Assembly: GCA_902464595.1 (NCBI GenBank)
Contig: CABQJX010000123.1
Location: 1-8,055 of the forward strand
From: an uncultured Lachnoclostridium sp.
GTDB lineage: Bacteria; Bacillota; Clostridia; Lachnospirales; Lachnospiraceae
Length of the DNA: 8,055 nucleotides
Direction: 5' to 3'
Both the position numbers and the translations under genes were made by a program. The notes below the pieces were generated by a model. That model saw only the letters and a list, made by a program, of their open reading frames with translations, did no database searches and had not been told where the DNA came from. Positions 1 through 6,416 of the stretch are shown here, in pieces; within the stretch, counting starts at the first letter, position 1; each line of letters starts with the position of its first letter.

Positions 1-1974
1 GACAGTGCAAGCCCCGGTCTGTCCCATGTCCGCCGCTCCATGAAGGTGACGGCTGACCGGATCCACACCCAGCTTAACTCTATCCTTAATTCCAACCGCT
101 CCTATCTTCAGGATGCTGTTATCACCATGCGGGACGGACGTTACTGTCTCCCGGTAAAATCCGAATACAAGAGCCAGGTTTCCGGTATGGTCCACGATCA
201 GTCCGCTACAGGCTCCACCCTTTTCATTGAGCCAATGGCCATCATCAAACTGAATAACGAAATGCGGGAGCTGGAAATCCAGGAACAGAAGGAAATTGAA
301 GCTGTACTCGCCTCCCTGAGCAATCAGGCTGCCCCCTTCACGGAGGATCTGCGCATCAATATGGAGCTTTTAGCCCAGCTGGATTTTATTTTCGCAAAAG
401 CTGCCCTGGCCCGCCGCTACAAATGCAGCGCACCCGTATTCAACAACCGGGGATACATCCACATTAAAGACGGACGCCATCCTCTCTTGGATCCTCAAAA
501 GGTGGTTCCAACCAATGTGTGGCTGGGAAAAGACTTTGATCTTCTCATTGTTACTGGCCCCAATACGGGCGGAAAGACGGTATCCTTAAAGACGGTTGGC
601 CTCTTTACCCTTATGGGACAGGCAGGACTTCACATTCCCGCCTGGGAAGGGTCTGAGCTGTCTGTCTTTGATCAGGTTTTTGCAGACATCGGAGATGAAC
701 AGAGCATCGAACAGAGCCTCAGTACCTTCTCTGCCCACATGACCAACATTGTACGGATCCTGAACGAAGCGGATGCACGTTCTCTGTGCCTTTTTGACGA
801 GCTGGGAGCAGGAACGGATCCCACCGAGGGTGCAGCCCTGGCTATCGCAGTCCTCTCGTTTCTCCACAACATGAAATGCCGCACCATGGCTACCACTCAC
901 TACAGCGAGTTAAAAGTATTTGCTCTCAGCACTCCCGGAGTGGAAAATGCCTGCTGCGAGTTTAACGTAGAGACACTGCAGCCTACCTACCGCCTGCTGA
1001 TCGGTATTCCCGGAAAGAGCAATGCTTTTGCCATTTCCCAAAAATTAGGACTTCCTCAGTACATCATCGACGATGCAAAGTCCCATCTTCAGGCAAAAGA
1101 CGAATCCTTTGAGGATCTGCTGGCCAGTCTGGAAGAAAACAGGATCACCATTGAAAAGGAGCAGGAGGAGATCAAAACCTACAAGGAGGAAATCTCCTCA
1201 CTGAAACAGCGCTTGACCCAGAAAGAGGAGCGTCTGGACGAGCGCAAGGATAAAATCCTTAAAAATGCCGCGGAGGAAGCGCAGCGGATCCTTCGGGAGG
1301 CAAAAGAAACAGCAGATCAGACCATCCGGGAGATCAACCGCCTTGCTTCCAGCTCCGGCGTGGGCAAAGAGCTGGAAGCAGAACGTGCAAAGCTGCGGGA
1401 TAAACTGAAAAAGACAGATGAAAAACTGGCAGTGAAGCCAAAAGGCCCAAGCCAGCCTATTTCACCAAAGAAATTAAAGATCGGGGACGGAGTGAAGGTT
1501 CTGTCCATGAACCTAAAAGGCACGGTCAGCACTCTTCCCAATGCAAAGGGCGATCTGTACGTCCAAATGGGCATTCTCCGCTCCCTTGTAAATATCCGGG
1601 ATCTGGAGCTCTTAAATGAAAAGGATATAAGCGCCACTCTGGGAGACGGCCGCTCTGTAAGCTACGGCGGACGGACTGTCAAAAGCCGGGGAAGCGGAAG
1701 CAGCCAGATCAAAATGTCCAAGTCTTCCTCTGTTTCTTCTGAGGTAAATCTGATCGGCATGACCGTGGATGAAGCCCTTCCCACCATGGAAAAATATCTG
1801 GATGATGCCTATCTGGCCCATCTGCAGACCGTCCGGGTGGTTCACGGGCGAGGAACGGGAGCTCTCAAAAATGCGGTCCACAAGCGGCTGCGCCAGCTGA
1901 AATATGTAAAAGAATTTCGTCTGGGACAGTTCGGCGAAGGGGATTCCGGTGTGACTGTAGTGACATTTAAGTAA
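1..1974 (+). CDS. mutS2: Endonuclease/ribosome-rescue ATPase MutS2, 5'-truncated by the window edge
   Basis: The reading frame is open from base 1. Thirteen codons precede the first internal ATG (40) and read as MutS2 sequence (ASPGLSHVRRS), so the true start lies outside the window. About 657 residues are visible of a family usually near 790. Seen in order: the MutS core and clamp region; the ATPase with Walker A GPNTGGKT (556-579), Walker B/signature LFDELGAGTDP (acidic pair from 796) and the THY switch histidine (898-900); a long charged coiled coil (about 1099-1430); a KOW-like segment (about 1471-1611); and a C-terminal Smr domain (about 1738-1971) with HGRGTG (1843-1860). MutS2 proteins are cytoplasmic dimeric ATPases linked to suppression of recombination in some species and to sensing and splitting collided ribosomes in Bacillus. 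They do not act in mismatch repair. The Smr LDLR-type motif reads VNLIG here. Family identity is very secure; which activity operates in this organism cannot be read from the sequence. Confidence 0.97.
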   Translation, partial: DSASPGLSHVRRSMKVTADRIHTQLNSILNSNRSYLQDAVITMRDGRYCLPVKSEYKSQVSGMVHDQSATGSTLFIEPMAIIKLNNEMRELEIQEQKEIEAVLASLSNQAAPFTEDLRINMELLAQLDFIFAKAALARRYKCSAPVFNNRGYIHIKDGRHPLLDPQKVVPTNVWLGKDFDLLIVTGPNTGGKTVSLKTVGLFTLMGQAGLHIPAWEGSELSVFDQVFADIGDEQSIEQSLSTFSAHMTNIVRILNEADARSLCLFDELGAGTDPTEGAALAIAVLSFLHNMKCRTMATTHYSELKVFALSTPGVENACCEFNVETLQPTYRLLIGIPGKSNAFAISQKLGLPQYIIDDAKSHLQAKDESFEDLLASLEENRITIEKEQEEIKTYKEEISSLKQRLTQKEERLDERKDKILKNAAEEAQRILREAKETADQTIREINRLASSSGVGKELEAERAKLRDKLKKTDEKLAVKPKGPSQPISPKKLKIGDGVKVLSMNLKGTVSTLPNAKGDLYVQMGILRSLVNIRDLELLNEKDISATLGDGRSVSYGGRTVKSRGSGSSQIKMSKSSSVSSEVNLIGMTVDEALPTMEKYLDDAYLAHLQTVRVVHGRGTGALKNAVHKRLRQLKYVKEFRLGQFGEGDSGVTVVTFK

Positions 1975-1980
1975 GGAGGA
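1973..1980 (+). promoter_or_regulatory. Ribosome binding site of the response regulator, overlapping the mutS2 stop
   Basis: AAGGAGGA is a near-perfect Shine-Dalgarno sequence that includes the last two bases of the mutS2 TAA stop. It lies 9 bases before a GTG start at 1990. It supports the GTG as the true start of the regulator and suggests that translation of the two genes is linked on one transcript. Confidence 0.85.
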
Positions 1981-1989
1981 CATAATACT

Positions 1990-2700
1990 GTGGCAGAAAA
2001 ACAGAGAATCCTGATCGTAGACGACGATTCAAATATTGCAGAATTGATCTCCCTCTATCTCATGAAGGAGTGTTACGAAACCATGATCGTGGGAGACGGC
2101 GAGGAAGCCCTTCGGGTTTTCCCCTCATTTAAGCCCCATCTGGTGCTCCTTGATCTGATGCTCCCTGGCATAGACGGCTATCAGGTATGCAGGGAGCTTC
2201 GGGCTTCCTCCCAGGTTCCGATCATCATGCTCTCTGCGAAAGGAGAGATTTTTGACAAGGTGCTGGGACTGGAGCTGGGAGCCGATGATTACATGATCAA
2301 GCCCTTCGACTCCAAAGAACTGGTTGCCAGGGTCAAAGCGGTTCTGCGCCGTTACCAGGTGATCCCCGCCTCCCCATCTTCCTCATCAGGCCAGCAGGGG
2401 GAATATGTGGAATACCCGGATCTCATTGTAAACCTGACGAATTATTCCGTGATCTACCAGGGACACTCGGTGGAGATGCCCCCAAAAGAGCTGGAGCTTC
2501 TCTATTTCCTTGCTTCTTCCCCTAACCAGGTGTTTACCAGGGAACAGCTGCTGGATCACATATGGGGATATGAGTACATAGGGGATACCCGTACCGTAGA
2601 CGTCCACATCAAACGCCTGCGTGAGAAGATCAAAGATCATGCCAGCTGGTCCATCTCCACGGTTTGGGGCATAGGATATAAATTTGAGGTGAAACGATGA
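1990..2700 (+). CDS. OmpR/PhoB-family two-component response regulator
   Basis: This 236-residue protein has the normal length and two-domain layout of the OmpR/PhoB family. The receiver domain (about 5-122) shows the acidic pair D11/D12, phosphoacceptor D55 in LLDLMLPG, switch residue S82, aromatic Y101 and conserved K104 in the MIKPF motif. A short Ser/Pro/Gln-rich linker (about 124-138) leads to a winged-helix DNA-binding domain (about 140-233), with the recognition-helix region around TRTVDVHIKRLREKI and the terminal WGIGYKF hairpin. All residues needed for phosphorylation are present. The GTG start is chosen for its strong ribosome binding site and because the receiver begins immediately after it. 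The gene follows mutS2 by 15 bases, and its TGA overlaps the kinase ATG by four bases (ATGA), so the kinase is almost certainly its partner. The target genes are unknown; the secreted protein gene downstream is a candidate. Confidence 0.96.
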   Translation: MAEKQRILIVDDDSNIAELISLYLMKECYETMIVGDGEEALRVFPSFKPHLVLLDLMLPGIDGYQVCRELRASSQVPIIMLSAKGEIFDKVLGLELGADDYMIKPFDSKELVARVKAVLRRYQVIPASPSSSSGQQGEYVEYPDLIVNLTNYSVIYQGHSVEMPPKELELLYFLASSPNQVFTREQLLDHIWGYEYIGDTRTVDVHIKRLREKIKDHASWSISTVWGIGYKFEVKR

Positions 2701-4103
2701 CCCGTTCCCTCTATTTCAAATTTATACTGGGATACCTGATCTTTGGACTTTTGGGTTTTTTTTCCATTGCCACCTTCTCCTCAAAAATGACCCGGGATTA
2801 TCTCTTTCAGAGCAAGGCAGAAGCCCTTTATGACGAGGCCAGCGCCATCGCTTCCTCCTGCAGCTCCATGTACAAGGGAACCAGCCAGGATTCGGCGGAA
2901 ACCGCAGCCCAAATACAGGCCCTGTCCCACTATCTCCGCTCTGAGATCTGGATCGTCAACCGCCATGGAACCATTGTCCTTGACAGCCTGTCAAACTCCC
3001 GGATCCAGTCCGTGATCGAGGGCTTTGATCCAACCTCCACAGGAAGCCGTTCCTATACCGTTGGAACATACTATAATATGTTTCCAAGCGATGTGCTCAG
3101 CGTATCCGCCCCCATTACCGGTAACTACAATACTTACGGTTATGTGCTGATCCATCTGCCTATAAGTGAGATCGGCCAGTCCCAGAACGGGATCCTGACC
3201 ATCCTTTACATTACCTCTGCCGTAGTGTTCGGCCTGTCCCTCATCATCCTGCTGGTGTTTACCCAAACCGTGTACCTCCCCCTCCGGAAGATCACGGTAG
3301 GGGCAAATGAGTATGCCGCCGGCAATCTGGACTATCGAATCGATGTAAAAACACATGACGAGATGGGATACCTGTCGGACACCTTAAACTATATGTCCGA
3401 TGAGCTGAATAAGATGGAAGAATACCAGAAAAATTTTATTGCCAATGTATCCCACGACTTCCGTTCTCCCCTTACCTCCATCAAGGGATACCTGGAAGCC
3501 ATACTGGACGGAACCATTCCCCCGGAATTGTATGAAAAATATCTGTCCCGCGTGATCTCAGAGACAGAACGGCTCCATAAGCTGACGGAAAGTATGCTGA
3601 CCTTAAATTCCCTGGACGCCAAGGGCTATCTGTCCCGGACCAATTTTGACATCAACCGGGTCATCAAGGATACCGCCGCTTCCTTTGAGGGAACCTGCGG
3701 TGCAAAAAATATCCATTTTGAACTGACCTTTTCTGATGATATTCAGATGGTTTTTGCAGACCTTGGAAAAATACAGCAGGTAATGTATAATTTAATTGAC
3801 AATGCAATTAAATTCAGCAATAATGACTCGGCTATCTATATCCAGGCAACTGGACAGTACGAAAAAATTTTTGTATCCGTAAAGGATACTGGCATCGGGA
3901 TTCCCAAAGACAGCCTGAAAAAGATATGGGAGCGCTTTTACAAGACAGATCTGTCCAGAGGAAAGGATAAAAGAGGCACGGGCCTGGGGCTCTCCATCGT
4001 AAAGGAGATCATTCAGGCCCACGGGGAAAATATAGACGTAGTCAGCACAGAGGATGTGGGAACCGAATTTATCTTCTCCCTCCCTCGCTCTACCAATCTG
4101 TAA
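2697..4103 (+). CDS. Membrane sensor histidine kinase with extracytoplasmic sensor domain, partner of the preceding regulator
   Basis: This 468-residue protein has the standard layout of a HisKA-type transmembrane kinase. TM helix 1 is at about 7-29. An extracytoplasmic domain of about 135 residues (30-164) follows; its strand pattern (IWIVNRHGTIVLDS, then VLSVSAPI and YGYVLIHLP) resembles a PAS-like single Cache fold. TM helix 2 is at about 165-189, then HAMP (about 190-242), HisKA with phospho-acceptor H253 in VSHDFRSPLTSIKGY, and the HATPase domain with N box (N365/N369), G1 box DTGIGIP (397-403), F box around WERFYK (411-416) and G2 box GTGLGLS (427-433). All catalytic motifs are intact. 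The H box reads HDFRS rather than the commoner HELRT, so the D/E-x-x-T/N phosphatase motif ends in Ser (S257). The ATGA overlap with the regulator supports tight co-translation. The signal sensed is unknown. Confidence 0.96.
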   Translation: MTRSLYFKFILGYLIFGLLGFFSIATFSSKMTRDYLFQSKAEALYDEASAIASSCSSMYKGTSQDSAETAAQIQALSHYLRSEIWIVNRHGTIVLDSLSNSRIQSVIEGFDPTSTGSRSYTVGTYYNMFPSDVLSVSAPITGNYNTYGYVLIHLPISEIGQSQNGILTILYITSAVVFGLSLIILLVFTQTVYLPLRKITVGANEYAAGNLDYRIDVKTHDEMGYLSDTLNYMSDELNKMEEYQKNFIANVSHDFRSPLTSIKGYLEAILDGTIPPELYEKYLSRVISETERLHKLTESMLTLNSLDAKGYLSRTNFDINRVIKDTAASFEGTCGAKNIHFELTFSDDIQMVFADLGKIQQVMYNLIDNAIKFSNNDSAIYIQATGQYEKIFVSVKDTGIGIPKDSLKKIWERFYKTDLSRGKDKRGTGLGLSIVKEIIQAHGENIDVVSTEDVGTEFIFSLPRSTNL

Positions 4104-4149
4104 CAGCCCCATCCATGCTCCTGAATCTTCATAGGGCAGATGCCCGATG

Positions 4150-4178
4150 CTTCTTGTCCGTTTCAAACGGACAAGAAG
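4150..4178. repeat. Perfect 14-bp inverted repeat between the kinase and the secreted-protein gene
   Basis: The arms 4150-4163 and 4165-4178 are exact reverse complements around a single central C. In RNA this would fold as an 11-13 bp stem with a 3-7 base loop. A shorter hairpin lies just upstream: GGGCA at 4134-4138 pairs with TGCCC at 4141-4145, though its 2-base loop is tight. No T-run follows the main repeat on either strand, so a classical intrinsic terminator is not supported. Its place about 75 bases before the next start codon also allows an operator, a transcript-stabilising 3' hairpin for the kinase operon, or a 5' leader structure. I found no convincing -35/-10 pair in 4104-4251. 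Confidence 0.75.
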
Positions 4179-4235
4179 ATGGTTGGCTGAACTGTAACGG
4201 ATTTTCTGAAAATAGTTGGAAATACCATCAAATAT

Positions 4236-4245
4236 AAAAGGAGGA
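4236..4245 (+). promoter_or_regulatory. Ribosome binding site deciding the start of the secreted protein
   Basis: AAAAGGAGGA lies 6 bases before the ATG at 4252. The protein starting there opens with a textbook signal peptide. This excludes the longer in-frame reading from TTG at 4216, which would place twelve residues before the signal peptide and has no ribosome binding site. Confidence 0.9.
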
Positions 4246-4251
4246 ATAAGA

Positions 4252-5295
4252 ATGAACCTAAAGAAAAAAATAAGTGCCGCTCTTGTGGCGGCAGCAGCCT
4301 TCTCCTGCCTCATGGCTCCCTCTGCCTTTGCTGAGAAAAAAGAAAAGGTAGGAAAGGTAGAGCTAGTGATCGAATCTGATATCCGTGAGGGCTCTGAGGG
4401 CGGAGATCTGGAGATTGAGGCAAAGGGTGACAACACAGACCGCTACTACATTGATTCCTGGGAGATCACTAACGATACAGGCGAGGCATGGCGCGAATCC
4501 ACTCCCCCTGAGGTAGAGATCACACTGGGGGTGGAGGATGAGGAATTATATTACTTTTCCAGCACCTCCAACAGCAATGTAAAACTCACCTTAGCTTACA
4601 ACGCCAAACGCCATTTTGACAGGGCAAAGGTACTTGATGTAAAGAAAAAAGACGGGGGTGCTACTCTGATCGCCACCATTCAGCTGATCTTCGACGATGA
4701 TGCTGACATGAGCCAGCCCACTCCTCCCTCCGGCTTAAAGTGGGATGACTCCCACAATGGCTCTGGTTCCTGGGCAAATGTAACATCTGCCAAATATTAC
4801 CAGGTTCAGCTGATCAAAAACGGTGCAGCCACTGGAGAAATCCATGATATTTACAACATGAGCTATGATTTTAAGAAGCAGATCACTTCTGCTGGAAATT
4901 ATCAGTTCCAGGTCCGCTCCATCAAGGCCAGCAATAATGCAAAGAGCAGCTGGACCCGTTCTGAAACCTGGGCTGTCACGGATGCCGATGTGATCTCCCT
5001 TGGAAATACTCTGTCTGTGTCCGCTTCCTCATCCGACAGCGGATGGAAAAAAGCCGCGGACGGCGTCCGCTGGTGGTGGCAGAATGAGGATGGCTCCTAC
5101 ATTGCCTCCGACTGGAAAAATGATAACGGCCAGTGGTACTATTTCGACGCCGAAGGCTACATGGCTACTGGATGGATCGAAGTAAACGGCAAGCATTACT
5201 ATATGGATCCCGCTTCCGGAGCAATGTTTGCTAACCAGCGTACACCGGATAATTTCTGGGTAGATGCCACAGGTGCATGGATTCCAGGAATGTAA
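4252..5295 (+). CDS. Secreted protein with unrecognised N-terminal domain, fibronectin-III-like domain and C-terminal cell-wall-binding repeats
   Basis: The 347-residue product starts with a Sec signal peptide: a basic MNLKKK stretch, an Ala-rich hydrophobic core, and a probable cleavage after A27 in the SAFA/EKKEK context. Residues about 33-152 form an acidic, beta-rich region that I do not recognise. A Pro-rich joint (PTPPSGLKW, 156-164) leads to a probable fibronectin-III-like domain (about 158-244; ANVTSAKYYQVQLIKNG then NYQFQVRSIKA). The C-terminus (about 264-347) carries Trp/Tyr/Gly-rich repeats (GVRWWWQNEDGSY, GQWYYFDAEGYMATGW, GKHYYMDPASGAM) of the choline-binding/cell-wall-binding type, which attach proteins non-covalently to wall polymers. 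There is no LPXTG sorting signal and no second membrane helix, so the mature protein should sit on the cell surface or be released. No catalytic motif is visible; an adhesion or structural role is a guess. It lies 148 bases after the kinase gene and ends at a strong hairpin. Confidence 0.9.
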   Translation: MNLKKKISAALVAAAAFSCLMAPSAFAEKKEKVGKVELVIESDIREGSEGGDLEIEAKGDNTDRYYIDSWEITNDTGEAWRESTPPEVEITLGVEDEELYYFSSTSNSNVKLTLAYNAKRHFDRAKVLDVKKKDGGATLIATIQLIFDDDADMSQPTPPSGLKWDDSHNGSGSWANVTSAKYYQVQLIKNGAATGEIHDIYNMSYDFKKQITSAGNYQFQVRSIKASNNAKSSWTRSETWAVTDADVISLGNTLSVSASSSDSGWKKAADGVRWWWQNEDGSYIASDWKNDNGQWYYFDAEGYMATGWIEVNGKHYYMDPASGAMFANQRTPDNFWVDATGAWIPGM

Positions 5296-5313
5296 ATAAC
5301 TGTAAACAACTGC

Positions 5314-5364
5314 AAAAACGCCTCCAATGACCAGATATGACTCTGACCATTGGAGGCGTTCTTT
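5314..5364. terminator. Bidirectional intrinsic terminator between convergent genes
   Basis: The arms 5317-5329 and 5348-5360 form a perfect 13-bp stem (AACGCCTCCAATG and its complement). The 18-base loop holds an inner 4-bp pairing (CAGA 5332-5335 with TCTG 5342-5345). On the minus strand the stem runs into five T (A-run at 5314-5318), a good terminator tail for the glucokinase unit. On the plus strand the tail is the weaker TTCTTT (5359-5364), ending the secreted-protein unit. It lies 21 bases after the secreted-protein stop and 37 bases beyond the glucokinase stop. Confidence 0.88.
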
Positions 5365-5387
5365 GATGCATTGAATATCGATGCATT
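5365..5387. repeat. Short GATGCATT direct repeat that can also pair as a hairpin
   Basis: GATGCATT occurs at 5365-5372 and again at 5380-5387 (its G at 5380). The ATGCAT core is self-complementary, so the two copies can also pair as a 6-bp stem with a 9-base loop. It sits between the main terminator and the glucokinase stop. It may back up termination, but could be chance in a short AT-rich gap. Confidence 0.3.
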
Positions 5388-5397
5388 TCCATTTTCC

Positions 5398-6342
5398 CTA
5401 CAGGACTAATCTGGCAGCCCCATAGATCCCCGCGTCATTTCCCAGGGTAGCTAACCCCAATTTCCCTTTATTTTTGGAAATAGGAGTAAAATATTCATAG
5501 TGTTTGCGGATCACATCCAGAAGAAAGGAACCTGCTTTTGATACACCGCCCCCGATGATAAAAATATCCGGATCCACCATCATAGCACCTGCTGCCAGCG
5601 TCAGTCCCAGATAACGCCCTACAACGTCCATGACCTCAAGGGCCAGCTCATCTCCCTCTTTGGCTGCGTCTAACACGTTCTTGGCGGAAACCTCAGAGCC
5701 ATATGCCCGAAGGGCGGAAGGAAGATCGCTGCTTTCCATTTTCCTTCTTGCCTCCCTGGCAATCCCTGTAGCGGAAGCCACCTGCTCCACGCATCCCACT
5801 CCTCCGCAGTTGCAGTGCTCCCACTCCTCGTCCCGCACGTGGATATGACCGATCTCACCGCCCAGCCCATGGCTTCCCGCAACAATCTTCTCATCGATGA
5901 TTACAGCTCCTCCCACACCGGTTCCCAAGGTGAGCATCACCACATTCTTATACCCTTTGGCCCCTCCCTGCCACATTTCTCCCAGAGCTGCCACATTTGC
6001 GTCGTTTCCGCTTTTGACCGGAACATGATCCAAAAGCCCGGATAACTCCTCCTGGGGATTACAGTTATGCCAGCCCAAATTAACACAGATCTCCACTGAG
6101 CCATCTGGCAGGACAGGCCCTGGCACACCCATGCCCACGCCTGCTATATCCTCTTTTAGATCCAGACCTTTTTCCTCCATCTTTTCCCGAATGGAGCGGG
6201 CCACATCAGGAAGGATATTTTTTCCTCCCTCCTCCTTGCATGTTCTGACCTCCCACTTGTCCAGAAGCTCCCCTGTGACCTCAAACAGCCCTATTTTCAC
6301 AGAAGTCCCTCCAATATCAACTCCAATGCATTTTGTCCCCAT
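5398..6342 (-). CDS. glcK: ROK-family glucokinase
   Basis: The 314-residue product phosphorylates glucose with ATP to give glucose-6-phosphate in the cytoplasm, at the entry to glycolysis for sugar taken up or released unphosphorylated. The N-terminal phosphate-binding loop is DIGGTSVK (D9-K16). The sugar-binding and catalytic motif is GNDAN (112-116), with D114 as the expected general base. TLGTGVGGA (138-146) forms the second ATP-binding loop, and HGLGGEIGHIHV (158-169) supplies E163 and H166. The ROK zinc site is complete, with H166 and C177, C179 and C184 in CNCGGVGC, followed by E186. Length and motifs match Gram-positive glucokinases rather than ROK repressors, since there is no N-terminal helix-turn-helix. 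A ribosome binding site (AAAGGGAG, plus-strand 6352-6359) lies 9 bases before the ATG. The gene follows the DUF5711-like gene by 74 bases without an evident terminator. Fructose or N-acetylmannosamine specificity cannot be fully excluded. Confidence 0.94.
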   Translation of the reverse strand: MGTKCIGVDIGGTSVKIGLFEVTGELLDKWEVRTCKEEGGKNILPDVARSIREKMEEKGLDLKEDIAGVGMGVPGPVLPDGSVEICVNLGWHNCNPQEELSGLLDHVPVKSGNDANVAALGEMWQGGAKGYKNVVMLTLGTGVGGAVIIDEKIVAGSHGLGGEIGHIHVRDEEWEHCNCGGVGCVEQVASATGIAREARRKMESSDLPSALRAYGSEVSAKNVLDAAKEGDELALEVMDVVGRYLGLTLAAGAMMVDPDIFIIGGGVSKAGSFLLDVIRKHYEYFTPISKNKGKLGLATLGNDAGIYGAARLVL

Positions 6343-6416
6343 GGTATATTGCTCCCTTTCTGCCCTTTTTATATTTTTGTATCCTGTTTACGATGCACAT
6401 AAATGAAAGCCCTCCA

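Noticed and set aside
586..900. Minus-strand frame of 104 codons inside mutS2
   Set aside because: It is complementary to the conserved ATPase domain, whose coding constraint explains the open frame. No domain or start signal supports it.
4150..4178. Calling the intergenic palindrome an intrinsic terminator
   Set aside because: There is no T-run after the stem on either strand, so it is listed as a repeat of unknown role.
4233..4238. TATAAA as a -10 promoter element for the secreted-protein gene
   Set aside because: It overlaps the ribosome binding site, so a transcript starting from it would lack that site, and no -35 element is found at the right distance.
4216..4251. In-frame TTG start for the secreted protein at 4216
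   Set aside because: It has no ribosome binding site and would put twelve residues before the signal peptide. The ATG at 4252 has a strong site 6 bases upstream.
3792..4436. Open minus-strand frame of 214 codons across the kinase end, the intergenic gap and the secreted-protein start
   Set aside because: It is antisense to two well-supported genes, its translation has no recognisable domain, and its start lies inside the secreted-protein gene without a ribosome binding site.
6368..6373. Minus-strand TATAAA as a glucokinase promoter
   Set aside because: No -35 match at 16-18 bases, and the implied transcription start would fall almost at the ribosome binding site. A weak promoter in this AT-rich gap cannot be excluded.
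6131..6406. Plus-strand frame of 91 codons overlapping the glucokinase start
   Set aside because: It is antisense to the conserved N-terminal part of glucokinase, with no ribosome binding site and a Ser/Pro/Phe-rich composition typical of a shadow frame.
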